This document shows, in pieces, positions 1 to 13,379 of a DNA stretch of 64,000 nucleotides. The notes beneath the pieces were generated by a model. That model saw nothing but the letters and a program-made list of their open reading frames with translations. It had not been told where the DNA came from and did no database searches. Position numbers and translations under genes: made by a program. Origin of the DNA: Chrysoperla carnea (taxonomy: Eukaryota > Arthropoda > Insecta > Neuroptera > Chrysopidae). The stretch is from assembly GCF_905475395.1 (NCBI RefSeq), contig NC_058337.1, positions 102,480,368 to 102,544,367 on the forward strand. The letters are read 5' to 3'. Each line of letters starts with the position of its first letter. The stretch's first letter is position 1.

Positions 1-1097
1 CTTTTAAAATCGAAATCGTCCAGCGAAGCTTGTGGATAACTGCTACTATCTTTAAAAATCATAGCCTATGTATTATTCTGATGTATGAGGTATATTATTG
101 TCAAGTTTCATCAAAATAAACATCCAGATATCCATTCTTTATATATTTTTATATTAAATAAAATGAATTAAGGTAGTTCTGTCAAATGTAAGTGTAGAAG
201 AATATTTTAGATTACAGTTTCCAATTTCATTTTTAAGGAAACGGTTATTAAAAATATTTAACACATTTCTAATTAATAATCGAGAAACTTAATCCTCAAA
301 AAACGGCAACTTTGTTGATAATTTTGATAAAAAGATAATAAGGATAAAACGGTCGAAATTTACAGGATTAATTTCGACCAGATTCATTTCTAAAAACTTC
401 CTGATTACATCCCTATTGAGACTTTACATGTTTTCTTTATGCTCTGTTATGCGGGGCGTTCTCTTGCACAGGACCTGATAAATTTTTATTGCGATCTCAA
501 GCTTCAAATTGATGAATAACCGTTCTAAATTTCTAATTATTGAATAATAAATGGAAAAATCATTTTGTCCGACATTAAAATAAACGGGGTTTTCTCTTAA
601 AAGTTGTAATTTTCTTAGTGTCGGTAAATTCAAACTTTAATTACTATGTAGATAATTTTTTTAACTTTTAAAAAGTTGGGCTTGTAAGCGCACATCTTAC
701 GCAGACATCGCACATCTTACGGAACAGCTTTCTTATTTAAATCTGTTTCTAACTGTTATGTTATGAAACAGAGTAAGCTTTTCATTTTCACTTGAAAGCG
801 TAGGGCGAAATAAAGTCTGCGCTAGATGTGCGCCTATCAACCTAACTTACAACTTATTTTTCGAGTTTCGAGCATATGTTGAATTAAAAATCTAGCATAG
901 TACAGGGAAATAATTTATTGAATGAGAGTAGGAAACTTTTGTGACATAATAAGAAGGAAAAAATTTTATTTCAAACGGGCAGGAGCATCTCGTTTTCAAG
1001 ATATTTAATAAAAAAACGAATTTCGCTAGCTAAAGCCATGTCTGTAATTTTTTTAAACTTGTCATATATTTAATTTTTTTAAAATTTTTTGTTCTAG
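1..1097. other. Gene-less stretch upstream of first visible RPP40 exon
   Basis: AT-rich sequence. The N-terminal exon of RPP40 (about 40-60 residues by comparison with the human protein) should lie here or left of the window, but I could not identify it. A 69-codon minus-strand open frame at 424-633 matches no family I know. Confidence 0.4.
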
Positions 1098-3352
1098 ATT
1101 TCCGTTGTATTACCGGACACACCTAATATACCTGAATGTATTACAAATTTGGTAACAGATGATTGTGATTATTATAAAGTAAAAGATTTTAATTTAAGTG
1201 ATCTCATAAACAATGATTTTATACATTCGTTTATTGAAAATGGCCAATTAACAGCTTTAAGTATTGACACGCATTTAGATATCGATGATTGTGCTGTAAT
1301 TACATCCAATGGTACATTAATATTATCATTAAATAAGGAATCGTTTCAGTCACTTGGTTTGGATGGTAAACCACATTCAAGGCATAAACATCGATTTTGT
1401 AAGTATATTTTCATGCGTAGATGTTTTCTTTAACTACTACGCTATTAAACTAAACTCTTGCTTCTTGTTAATGTGGCTCCTAAGTGCCTGGTGTATAATC
1501 AGATCAGCGCTTTAATTGTTTATGGAAAACGTTGTCAAATATTCATAAAATTTAAAAATATGAAAATTCATCTTTAACGTCATTTTATGAGGGCGCCTTT
1601 CCGGGGTAATAGCAGTCAAATAAACGTGAATAAGCTATTTACAAATTAATTAGGCAAATTACAAATACAGAAGAGAAAAAGTTATATATTAATTTTGTTT
1701 ATACGCCCTTGCGAATATTGGCTAATTCTCAAAAGGTCATATGAATGATAAAGCTTAAATAAATTAAAAAATTAAACAGAAACAATTAATTATTAAACAA
1801 GCACAAGCTTCAATCGGCTGTCCTGAAAAGTTGTATTTTGTCGGTAGCTTGCATACAATTTTAAACGTCAAATCCTTTCGGTTATATAGTTGATATTTAT
1901 TTATGATACAATGGCGTAAACTATAAACACAAACAACCTGCCGAGTAGTTTTAATTAAAGAGAATTAAAAAAAATACACTCGCAACAAGACTCGAATCCG
2001 GACCTCTTGAATTCACGCCAAACGTAGAATAGAGAGTGAATTTAAGAACATTTCTACTTGACGGCGGTAAATACATTTCTTCGGTTTGCTGACACGAAGG
2101 CCTCTATATGTATCCAGCTTCTAGAAATTTCATCTAATTTTATTTATATTATATGTCTGGACTAGTAATAATTAAATAATTTATTTAAACAGGTGTAACA
2201 ATCGATTTAAAAATGGAAACAAACATGGAAAAACGTAATATGCAACGGGTACAATGGTGTTTAAAGAACAATCTAAAAAAATTCACAATGTTATTCACAT
2301 GGAAACCACCCGAAGAGAAGATATGTCCATCGTCAGTGGCACAATATCTTGCATCATTAGGCTATGAAATAGTTTTATGCAAACCAAAGAACACAACACG
2401 TAAAGATTATAATGTGGCTGTACCGTTAATCAATAATTTTGATAAAGATGATAGTGATCCATCATACGAATTGGCTGAATTAACTGAATGGTTGGGAATG
2501 TATAGTTTAGGTGCAGATTTAGAAATTGGTGCTCCAAACAATTATGTCACAACATATGAAGTACCAACACCAAATCGTGTTTATGGACAAGTCAGCTTTT
2601 TAAAATGGACTGGATTTTTTTCACATCATGTAGTAGTTAATTTATGTAATGAGTTAAGGTATGTATATGCCTGCCTTAAAGTATTTGAGACTTTGTGTAG
2701 ACTTAGTCTTTCATTATTCCGGTAACGCCAAACAAAATCGATATTGAGAAAGCTACGCTTTTCAAGCAATAAACTCTTGAAGCTATTGAGATTTGCAGTA
2801 TTTTCTCTACGTAATTTGCTGTAAATTTTGTTTCTTTTGGATTAAAAAGAGAATCGGCAATAAATAAGAATTTTTTTTGATTGGTGGAAGCCCTGGATCT
2901 CCGTTCTAAATCCGGCCCAGCTTAAATTTAATAGACCTACGTATTTTATACAAATGAACAAATAGTGTAATAAATGAAAAAGCCTTAACATAACTTTTTT
3001 TCATATACAAATTAAGTTCTTAAAACTGTTTTCGAAATTTGTTTCTATGTTTTTTTTCGCCATTTACCGCAGTTGTACAACAAAAACAAGTGTCGAAAAC
3101 ATAACAGTATAGCAATTTTACCCGGTATTCTAGCAGAATTTTTACTTGTCACCTGTAAAATAATAATTATTTTGTTTCAGGAAATATGTACTAACTCGTA
3201 AAAACTTACCATGGGTTTCGTTATACGTACAATGTTTTTCGGATGCACCGTTGAGTGGGGAAGCAGCGCATGGCACTGAAAGTAGTTCTTATACAATATT
3301 TTTAATGCCCAATGGGTACTACCACATGGTGACACAAACTGATCCTCATTAA
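1098..3352 (+). CDS. RPP40: Ribonuclease P / MRP protein subunit p40 (5' exon missing)
   Basis: Protein subunit of nuclear RNase P (tRNA 5'-leader removal) and probably of the related RNase MRP. Three exons join in frame: 1098-1398, 2193-2658 and 3181-3352. They have GT-AG borders (donors GTAAGT and GTATGT, acceptors AACAG and TTTCAG) and give 312 residues. The match to human RPP40 is collinear: the FIxxFIExGxxxALxxxTHxDxDDxA segment, then NGTLILSLNKESFQSLGLDGKPH, then a VTIDLK strand, the ELTEWLG block, ExPNNYVTTYEVPTP, and the C-terminal LPWVSLYVQCFSDAPLSG. The first visible codon sits directly after the acceptor, so at least one 5' exon is missing; it is outside the window or unrecognised in 1-1097. 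Intron 1 (1399-2192) contains a SINE-like piece. No disabling change was seen. Family assignment is firm; the start is unknown. Confidence 0.9.
1945..2045 (-). repeat. tRNA-derived SINE-like piece, copy 1
   Basis: On the minus strand there is a B-box-like GGATTCGAGTC preceded by AGAGGTCC and followed by a T-rich tail. It lies in RPP40 intron 1. It aligns with the minus-strand segment at 47095-47200 over about 90 bases, including the flanking TTAATTCTC/TCAATTTTC tail. No complete cloverleaf is present, so this is a SINE-like relic rather than a tRNA gene. Confidence 0.5.
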
Positions 3353-6300
3353 AATATTTTTGTTTTTTATTTTTCTTTTATACTTTTAATTATTTTTAAA
3401 AAAAATAATGTGTTTATACTTACAAGGAATTTCGAACGTCTCTTATCGCTGATATTTTTTAAAGAAATTTGAATTGTACTAGGTGCCAAAAGAGCACATT
3501 TATTTGTAAATCGTTTTGCAGATGTTTGACAATATTTGCATATATAAAAATGACATTCAATCGAAATGTTTGTAAAGAATTTTTATTTTATTTTAAATTG
3601 ATTATATTATTTTAATTTATTTACTTAAATTGAGAATTGTTTAATACATAAATGTTTAGAAACGTCCAATTCCTTGTGCAACAAGATTGGCCATTAAAAA
3701 AGGAGAATATTTTGAAAAGAAAATTGTAATTGTACATTTTTTAGAAATCGTCTAAAGTTGAACTTTAGAAGAATTCCAGTTACGAACGAACTATCGCCCA
3801 AAAAACAAATATTGAAAAATTATTAGAAAAGAATCTAAGATCCATATGGATTTAAAAAATACAGATCAAATTCAAAATTATTTACAACTCATAAAGATAC
3901 ATTCGCGTAAAGCACATACCTTTGTAGTTGGGAAAAACAAACAGTTTTACGTAGCATAAAATACACGTTAAATAGAATATGGTAACACAATCATTGTACG
4001 CAGGAGATCGTCAAAGGTAGAGACCATAATAAAGGTAATCTCAGTAGAGGCTAATGTTGTCAAACAGCCTACCTAACGAGATTTGTTATGAGACGTGACT
4101 GAAATTTTTGCGTTACATTACGAAGAAGTGGAAATGATTAATAGTTCCCCAAGCCTACTATGATAGATTATTTAAAAAAAAAAACGAGCGAGCCAGTACA
4201 GTAGTCCCATATGATATGTAACATAACATCTGACATGTTATCCTACTATGAAAGTGAGATGAAATATATGTGAAGTCAAAATTTGAATTAGCTTGATAAA
4301 TGTTTAAAAATCAAAAATATTAGAGAAAAACAAAATTACTCGTGTATTAATTAGTTTCTTTTTAATTGAAGAAACTTAATCACAATGTTAGCCACACATT
4401 GGACACTCGGTATGATAGCACACTCAGTACGTTGGACACTAAAAGCAGTTCAGTAGAGTGATCTAGGTTAGTTGTTTAGATATTAGTTGTTTTGGTGCGC
4501 GAGACCACTAGTGAAGTAGGCTATGATTGCCTGGTGTTGTGTGCACCTCAAGATTCAAAAGACATAAACACTAACACGCTTACAATGTGTTTATACATTG
4601 CGTTCTCCTCTATTTCTCTTTCTCGTCAAGTCCCCATACACACGCTGTTGTGTTGTACACACACAAGCTGTTGTATTTAAATATAAATGAAATTAAATAG
4701 CCTCGCGCGCTACTCCAGTTTTCGTTTATTATCCAGTCAAATTAGTTCATAAAATATAAGTAAGGTTACAAAAATTCCCATAGAGCTAAAATTGGTATAA
4801 ATGTCCAGAATACTATTATAAATGAATTGTGAAAAGTCCCCATCAATCCCACTTGTGCAAAAAATTTTATTGAGGGGGGGAAGTTTGCAAAAATAGGCTT
4901 TTCGTGTTTTTCAGCAAAACGATGAGTTTCACAGCAAAAAAAGTTCAGACAAAAATTATAGATAATCCGATTCTCTACCAAAAGTGTCTCTACACCTTTT
5001 TTCATAAGTATTGACACATATCCGTCTCTTTTTACTACCACTGCTTAGAAAATACCTAAATCACTACCACAAAAAAATATACAATAATACAAAATTATGT
5101 ATGGGTTTTAAAGTATGAATTAGTTTTTCCCAACTAAGGTACTGTCTATAGCGGAATGTGAATATGAAAAAAGGAATTTAAAAAATATAAATTTATATCA
5201 TTGACTTATATAATTATAGATAAAGATATAGTTACGTACTTCAATCAAAAAGTTTAATATATTCATTAAAAAAATTGTGTAATTTTTAAAAGTGTGTATG
5301 TTGAAAAAAGAAAATTATATATTATATCTAATATATATGTGATAATTCTTGTATTTGCACAAATTTAAAATTTAATTTTTTAATATAAAAAAATGTTCAG
5401 AAATTATTTACATGTTAAAAGTATTGTTAACATCAAAGACATAAAAAACATTTTGATAAAATTATTTTTCAAGGCTTTATATTTTTAACTCCCGACGTAA
5501 AAGAAAGGTTTTTAATTTTTTTTAAATTTAAGCCTTTAATTATAACTTTGGATTCATTTTCCGATAGTTGTTAACTGGCTGCGTGTTCTAAGAACATGGC
5601 CGAAAATAGAGTACAGATTCATATCACAGTGAAAATAAAAATGTTAAATTTGTTTGAAATTCTTTTTCAGGTATGATCAATTCAAGACAAGGAAAAAAAT
5701 ATTATTGATGAAAAAAAATATTGAATGCTGGTCATTTTAGTGTGAAACCTAATTTCACAATTTTAAAATACGTTGTTTACATAATCCATGCCCTCGGAAA
5801 AAGTACAAACGAGAATTTTAACATATAATTGATTTTTGAAGCAATTCCTTCAATTGAGTGCGTATAGCAAAGACGATTATATTCATTTAAAATTGAAAAA
5901 AGTAGAAACATATCATTTTTGATTTAATTTTGTTGAAAATATAAAAAATGAAAGTATAAGTATGATTCTTTGTATATATATTAGGTAGTTAATAAACGTC
6001 TGTAAAAAAGTAGTTAAATGACATCAGAACCAAAACATCATATGATTTCGTTTTTTCTTTGCTGGTTTTTATTATTATTCGATTTTTTATGTATAATAAC
6101 AATTAATAACCACTAGATAAACTAGAGTACTTTTGAATTTTTACCAAAATCATGAGCATAGAATATCCAGAGATTTTGCCAAGACTTGTTTGATCGCCGA
6201 CTTGAATTACGTTTTGAACCCGACGTCTCGATCATATATCCAATCAATATCTTTTTCGTTTTGATTATTTAAAACGATGATTAATTTATTCGAAATTATT

Positions 6301-9300
6301 TGAAAAATTCGAAGTATACGAAAATTCGTTTCGAAATTTGCATTGATTAGTATTATTTGATTCGAAATATATACACTTTAGATGATAAATAAATTTTTTC
6401 TTTGAATATTGTGTTGGTAAAATTTGTGCAAATAAGATTGAGTTGTTATATGTATAAGAATGGAAAATGGCCTAGAAAAATGAAAATAATGACAGTGTTT
6501 CAATAATAATTGATGATAATTGAAAGCTATGTGATATTTTATATTTATATTTAGTTTGGATGCATTTAATAATAAAAATATATAATATTAATAAATGTAT
6601 CTTTGATATTGACGTGGTTTGTATTATGAAATGAATTTTAGATATTTTATTGCTCAAAATTAATAACCACTTATTGTATATTTGAATATTATTAATTATT
6701 ATAGCTCTGATATAATGCAGACAATATCTTTTTATTAATATTAATGTTACTAACACTATACGATTCAGTATATTAAAATTTTAATTATTGAAGAGCTTAA
6801 AAAACACTTGTTATCTACCCTAGAAGCTACAGTTAATTATTCCTAAGATTCTGGAGTTCGAAATATCAAAGCTTTTTCTATTTCGATTAAATTTCAAAAT
6901 AAATGTGTTAAGAATTTTCAAAATTATATTCGTGACTCTAATCTAAAATATTGAGCTAATTTCTACCGATAGCGGCTAGTGTCTGTCTGACCTTTATTTC
7001 ATCGACATAATAGCGTCTGAGTTGGAAGTGTTGTAACATTTAATATTTTAAAATAATAACGAAATTATATATTAAGTGTGCCATTTTTAAAATAACGCAA
7101 CAATAACCTAACTACTATACTTGTTGTAAACGTAATATACTATTTTATAAATTTCAAATGAATTGATTTACAAACATACTTTTAATGTGAAATATTACTA
7201 GAAAGAATGATTGATTATTTTATAGATGTCACATGTGTCGATGACCATCAGTTTCATCTTTTATTAGTAAAATAAAATAGCCAATAATTTTTATTAAAAT
7301 ACATACTGTTTTTTAAATCGTTTATCTTAGTACGCCAATGAGTATTAGAGACTACATGTACATTAAGCAATGTGTATAATAAAGATACTATTAGATGCTT
7401 GTATTGCTAATGTTTACAAGCATGCAAGGAGACATATAATAGCATATCTGTCTTATAAACATTGCTTAACAATGTATGTGTACTATTTCTGTGAAAATGA
7501 TTTAACACAGTATACCATATAATATACAATAAATGGATTATTTTATTTTATAACAGATGGCATTAACCGTAAAGGACATTTATGTAAATTTGAATTGAAT
7601 ATGCGACATCTATATAACAATTAATAAGTTTGAATTGGACGGTATCATTTTTTCTGCTACCGTTCATCCTTAAAATTAATTAAAATATAATTCAGATTGT
7701 AATATTTATTATAAGTCTAAAAAAATATTTTAGAATATCTTCAAATCAATTAAATTGTCAATCATTTAAAAATATTCATTAATTAGAAACGAAAGTTATT
7801 AATAGTTTCTTTCATAGATAACAACAAAGATGAATGAGAATTATTTATAGATCGGTATTTAGCTCAAAAAATCGGTCGGGACTATGATCCTGACATAACA
7901 ACAACTCTAGCCTAGTCTGCTAATTGTGGTTCACATTTCATTCCAAAAGTATATCAATACAAAACTGAAAGTTATATACTTACTTGATTAATGATATATG
8001 GGTTAGCCACTTTCCCTTCAGTGGAAAAAAATTTTAAAAAGGGTCTGGACTCTTAGCTACAAGGACTTGGGTTTAACAGGTTGTTCCCATTAAAATTTTT
8101 AAAAAATCTTAACGCCGTTTATTAAGGTTGTTCAAAGCAATCAAATTCAATTTGCGAATGAAAGTGTTCGAAGTAAATGTGAATAAAATTTACTGGGCTA
8201 GAATTATTCTTTGAAGAAAATCCAACTTTATTGGTGGTCAAGAATCCCTACCCATTTTTCGGGTTAAATTGTGATTGAAATTAATAAAATATAAATTTGA
8301 TAATGGTATCATTTAACTTTAGATATAAAAAAAAAAATTTATTATCAAATACATACAAAAGATAAATTTTTAATAAGCAGAATTAAAAGATGAACGAATC
8401 GCTGATTACCACGTTTAAAAGGTGGAAATAAATCTATAAATTAAAATACCGATTTCAACTTTATATAGGTAAGTAAAATTAAATTTTTGATTGTTTTTAT
8501 TAAATATTTGAGAATAAATGAAGCGACTTAATTTTTGGAATAATTAAAATAAGAACCACATTCATTGAAATTCGTAATAAATATTAAGACTGAAAGCGTT
8601 AATGACCTACAATTACAACGACTTATTGTTAATCCATATAAATACTACTAGTTCCTACATAATTTAATTTAAATGCGTCATCAATTAATTATAACAAGAT
8701 TAAAAATATCATTTCAACAAAAAATTTGTAGATTATTGGCTAATGCTTGTCAAAATAAAATTAGCCACTCGGTGTAGCGAACTTTGAATTATTATTTTCT
8801 CTACTAAATATTTTCTGATCGTTGTATTTGTGGATTGTTAATCATAATCGATTGAGAGAGACTATCGAGACTAATAAAGTGACGGTGTAATAAGAGTTTT
8901 TCGAATAAAATTTTAATGATATCATCTTCTTCCTACTTAAAAAAAAATTATAAAATCAATTGATATGAAATTATCTATTTGTGTGTATTTCTTAATAAAT
9001 TTTTGAAATGAATTTTAAGGGTATCAAAAATAAAACTAAAACAATCGATTTCTCTACTTGTACAATATACTTTTTATATTTGTTTATTTTTAACAGTTTA
9101 TAATCTTATTTTTTGCTGCAACTTTGTAATTTATTTGTTGTATTTAAAAAAAGATCCAGCGCGCTGCATTTTTGGCTGTTCTATTCGACTATCTCAACTA
9201 ACATGCAATAATAATAAGAGGAGTACCGTAAATCTCACCTAGACCAAAGGGGTTCTATGTGCCCAGAAGTCTCGCGGTTTGTGAAAATAGAAAAGTTGCA

Positions 9301-10833
9301 GCTTCAAAATAATCATTAATAACGACCACCACATTGAATAGAAAATACATTTTTGCGTTTAGCGGAAAAGCGCTTACGGGCGGTAGTGTCCTACTTGACA
9401 GTTCACAGTGAGCTTACTAGTTAACAGTGAGTAGCCATTTTGATCTAGTCGGTTTTTTATCTAAACGCAGGCATTGTAAATATTTTTCAAACTGTTTTAA
9501 AGCGAAGTGGATTTGGAATCATTCAAGTATTATAAATAATCCCAACGGAGGTATTAAATCAAACAATTCAAGTATGTTACGCTGCTGATAAGGGGAAGTT
9601 ATCGACATCGCTATGTTGTTTTGTTTTGTGATATAAAGTTATAATTTTTTATAAAGTATCCTTAAAGTATTCATTATTGAAGCTTCTTTTAGACGTCAAA
9701 CAACATCAAACAATCGTTAGAGTCGAAATTAAATTTTTTAAATTGATTTATTGCTTAACAAGCTACCGTTAATATTAATAATTTGATGTTAAACAATAGT
9801 CTAATCATAAGTCTATGATTCACTGTAGCTTTATATTTACTATTTCTATAGATACCATGCGGAATCACGGTAGTTTTAAAATATGCTTGAAAGTTTTTGC
9901 CAGAACACGTATCAATAGAATTTTTGTAGATTGAAAGCTGTCAACTAAATATTGTGCCACTATTTTACCATCAGTTAGTTAGTCCCGATACGAATATAAA
10001 AATCTTCATTTCTGGAATGCAAAACAGTCTGATGAAGGGCGCAAAACGTTTATTGGAACTTTCAATACTCTGTTCCTTTAAAATTCACTATAAATTTATA
10101 CGACACATATTTATGAGATCCCATTTTGGGTATGAATTTTGACAATTTTCATCCCAGAAATCTATAGAGTAATGAATTTCTTGAAAAATGTTGTGAACCA
10201 TTTTTTATGAATAACTCGAAAACTTGAAAAGCTTACATGTACACACACGTTTATTGAAAAACTTTCAGTATATCAAAGCTTAAAATTGAAAAATAAGATT
10301 GGTTATATCTACGTTCCTTTCACCGAGCTAAGGTTGATAGAATTGAAAATGTTTTTATTAAGAATAACTTTTTTTCATAAAACAAACAATAATCAAAATA
10401 TGGTGCCGATTTAATTGGACGCACTGTATATACTCAAGCGTAAAAGAGCGTTAATATGTAATACTTGAATATTCTTTTAAAACTTCTTTCACAATAGACA
10501 ACCTAAGCGTGTTTTTGCGATCATTACTTGGCAGTCATGTAAAATCAGAACATACTAAGTATTAATTTTTGGGTTCTGTATGACTTAAGTAATATTATCT
10601 ATTTACTTCCTAGAACTGGAATTAGTTTATTTTTAAAATAGATCTTAATCTGTCCAAACAAAAAATAAAATAAAGGCATTCTAAAAAATATTTAATGAAA
10701 AATCAAAGAAAAGGTTTCTATTTTTCTAATTTATCTCTGTATATTGTTTTCTCTTACAAAAGAATTATATAATATTTTTAAATTATAAATACAAATAAAA
10801 CGAAAAAAAAGCAACCAATAGAAATAATTAAAA
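3353..10833. other. Long gene-poor intergenic stretch
   Basis: About 7.5 kb of AT-rich DNA between RPP40 and NOB1. The open frames in it (4492-4680, 4766-5041, 6472-6756, 9954-10142) are of low complexity and show no domain. I recognise only the imperfect hairpin at 7353-7482 and a lone Tc1-like end near 10400-10430 (reverse strand CAGTGCGTCCAATTAAATCG next to TA). Confidence 0.5.
7353..7482. repeat. Imperfect 130-base hairpin
   Basis: The left arm (ACATGTACATTAAGCAATG...) pairs with the right arm, whose reverse complement contains GTTAAGCAATGTTTATAA. An inner stem ATGCTTGTA/TACAAGCAT lies near the centre. It could be a small fold-back MITE or, less likely, a structured RNA precursor. Confidence 0.5.
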
Positions 10834-13379
10834 CTATTTGCGTTTTCTTCTTGCTTCATTTGGATTACTCCTCATCCAATGTTTAATTTCTTGACCAGTG
10901 CGTATTCCAAGCATAGCTGATTTTGATGTAATATCCCTCATAACAAATGGTGAGTATCCAGCAATATAATCCGCTGCTAATGGATCATTTTTAGTTTTAG
11001 CTAATCGTGTTGGTCTTTGATCGGGTCTCGGTTGATCTTCAAACAATATTGGATTATTTGCATGTTTGCCACCTTTTGGTGTTGGTAAACTAAACTTTTT
11101 CCCACGTGCTGTTAACGGTTTACGAGCATTTATATGAATCACTTGTTTGCCATTTTCATCTACTGTGACAGCTACACGTTTTAAAGTTTGATTACCGCAT
11201 GTTGGACAGAATACTTTGGTCATTATACTCGTTGTTTTGAAACATGAATAACAACGGAAAATATATGTGCGTACTTGTTTAATTATTTTACCATCTAAAG
11301 ATGCAACGTTTAAACCAATTTGTCTTAATACGTTTTGCATTGAAAAGTCACTTGTAATACAAGCAACTTCAACTGGTTTTTCTTCAACATATTCTGAATT
11401 GATTTGTTTTTTTATTTCTTTTATATTGTTTGGAGTAATCCAGCCTTCATCATTATCGCTTTCAGATTCACTTTCTGTATATTCTTCATCTAAAGAATTT
11501 TCCTCTAATTTTTCCATTACGAGATTCATATTCTCTTCATCTTCTTTATTACAAATTTGCTCGGAATTTTCCACATTTATTTCTGTTTGGTCCATAGATT
11601 TTTCTTTTACTAATTCAGTTTCTTCTTTTTCATTTCCTAATTTTGCTTCTTGTTCATTATATTCTTCATTTTCATGAATTTCGGAATCAGTAGGTTTAAA
11701 GAAACCTACTACATTTTCTTTAATTTCATTAGATGGCTTGCTTGTATTAATTTTAACTTCCTTTGTTTGTACTGGCTCTTGCCTTAAATGTTTGATACCA
11801 ACTAGTTGCTTTTCTAATTGATAAGTTAAAGCAATTATTTTAATATCTGTTGAAGATAAGCTTCGATAATCACCAGTTTTTTTAGAAAATTCTGTCACAA
11901 AATGTATATTTTCTGCATATATTTCCTTCACAGCTAAATCGTATGGAAGTACGACTAACCGTTTTAGTTGCCTTTTATTAGTTACTTCATTGATAACTTC
12001 TTGTGCCGTTATAATATTCTCAGCAATTTCCTGAAACAGAGACAAATAGATAGAAAATTGGGGAAAAATTATAGCGAATGATAAACTCTTAACACGTTTA
12101 AACTATTTGTGCAAACAATTTAATGGTGTAACAATATCCAAAAGCTATCAAACGATTTGTACAACAGCTTTGTATTTGATCATTTCATGGGCTACTGGTA
12201 CTAAACACGCCCTCCTACGTGGTATTTATTTGTCTCTTGTCTATTATAGCAGTTATATGGAATAAAGAGTCATATTTAGCTAGACATTACCCAAAAATAT
12301 CGAACCCCATATTTCGTTTCATTTTACAAATAAATAAATACAGAGTACCCAGGATTAACGAACGCTCTTTTTGCATCAGGTAATTTTCCATTTTTTGATC
12401 TGATGCACGGATAATTAGCTAACAATCAGAATCGCGACATAGCGGCAAGACTGGGTAAGTGGGAAATTTTAAAAAACTGTAGGAGTGAGATGCAATGCTT
12501 CAACGTTACTCTGCCGTGTACGTATGCATATGTGTGAATGTGTAGGAAGGAGTGGGTCGGGTGTATGTTCATTGGATCAAAAAACGGACTTTTCGTCTTA
12601 GAAATTTATTTTCTACCTAATGCAAAAAGGGCGTGCGTTTTCTCCTGGACCACGCTGTATAATAGGCTACCTATTATGGGTTTTAGTAGGCAGTAGTTAT
12701 TCAAAAACCATAGCAATTTACAATAATGTTTGTCCAAAAATCATTTACATAAATAACGCCGTTCAAAAAAATACATAATTACTCCATTTTCGGTTGTCTG
12801 TCTGCCTGTCAGCACGATAACTCAAAAACGTAGAGATATCAAGTTGAAATATTTGATAGCGTGCTCAGCGATTTCGCCATTAACTCAGTCAATTGTTTGT
12901 TTTTACTGAGTTGTAACTTTCAAGATTAATTTTTTGGGCTTAGCTTATCTAAGTTGTGTTAGTAAAGGCGAATTAATTAGGTTCTGCAGGTTTTGACGTT
13001 AGCTTTTATTTAAGTTGATCTGATTTACTTCCCTGAGGATTATCTAAATTTACGCATATTTATAGGGTTTCGTTGTCCAAAGGCAATAAAAAGGGCGAAG
13101 AGTGATAGGTCAGGGCAGCTACCTTAATAAAAACGTCAAAAGCAGCAAAGAAGTACTAAAATAATGTGCTTAAGATGCGGAAACATGTTTCATAAATTTT
13201 ATTTTAAGGATTCCCATATAAGTTTTCCACAGGTGTTTTTATCAAAAATACAAATTTTTTTAGATGAATTTGAAATAAAAATAAAAGTAATATTTAAATA
13301 ATTAAACATTTACCTGTAAAGGAGCATTTTTTATAAATGCTGTTGTATCGACAATTAAGTTCTTGATTTTTTTTGACAT
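10834..13379 (-). CDS. NOB1: NOB1, 18S rRNA 3'-end (site D) endonuclease
   Basis: Late 40S-subunit maturation nuclease; it cuts pre-18S rRNA at site D. Two exons, 13314-13379 and 10834-12030, join in phase 0 (donor CAG|GTAAAT, acceptor TTTCAG) to give 420 residues, close to human NOB1 (412). The first 22-residue exon supplies the start of the PIN domain, IVDTTAFIKNAPLQ, with the catalytic Asp near residue 11. SSTDIKIIALTY holds a further PIN acidic residue. An acidic, Glu-rich linker (about residues 110-230) is followed by a zinc ribbon near residues 280-315 (CYSC...CPTCGNQTLKR) and a C-terminal block with KGGKHANNPILFEDQ. An ATG-like open frame running into the intron at 12045 is an artefact of the acceptor; the spliced start is at 13379. 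It is head-to-head with Su(dx). Intron 1 holds a TA-flanked MITE and a dispersed repeat. Confidence 0.95.
12341..12657. mobile_element. Tc1/mariner-type MITE in NOB1 intron
   Basis: 317 bases bounded by TA on both sides. Terminal inverted repeats of about 42 bases start CAGAGTACCCAGGA (left) and CAGCGTGGTCCAGGA (right, reverse complement) and share the inner CTTTTTGCAT(C/T)AGG. There is no coding capacity. TA flanks plus CAG-starting ends point to Tc1/mariner mobilisation. Confidence 0.75.
12783..12945 (+). repeat. Dispersed repeat family R1, short copy B
   Basis: It contains CGGTTGTCTGTCTGCC, CACGATAACTCAAAAACG, GAGATATCAAG and ATAGCGTGCTCAG, then the 3' part TTAACTCAGTCAATTG. The same blocks in the same order occur at 25235-25640 (+) and 58081-58575 (-). 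The middle of the family (about 200 bases) is missing here. It lies in the NOB1 intron. Confidence 0.7.

Noticed and set aside
424-633. 69-codon minus-strand frame (MNLPTLRKLQLLRENPVYF...)
   Set aside because: It vaguely resembles the N-terminus of RPP40, but it is on the opposite strand to that gene and has no domain; treated as chance.
6472-6756. 94-codon Ile/Leu-rich minus frame resembling a membrane protein
   Set aside because: Composition follows from AT-rich DNA; no conserved motif, splice context or start context.
10400-10430. Complete Tc1/mariner element
   Set aside because: Only one end (reverse strand CAGTGCGTCCAATTAAATCG) is present; no partner inverted repeat found upstream.
11267-11677. 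136-codon plus-strand frame rich in Ser and Phe
   Set aside because: Antisense shadow of the Glu-rich linker of NOB1.
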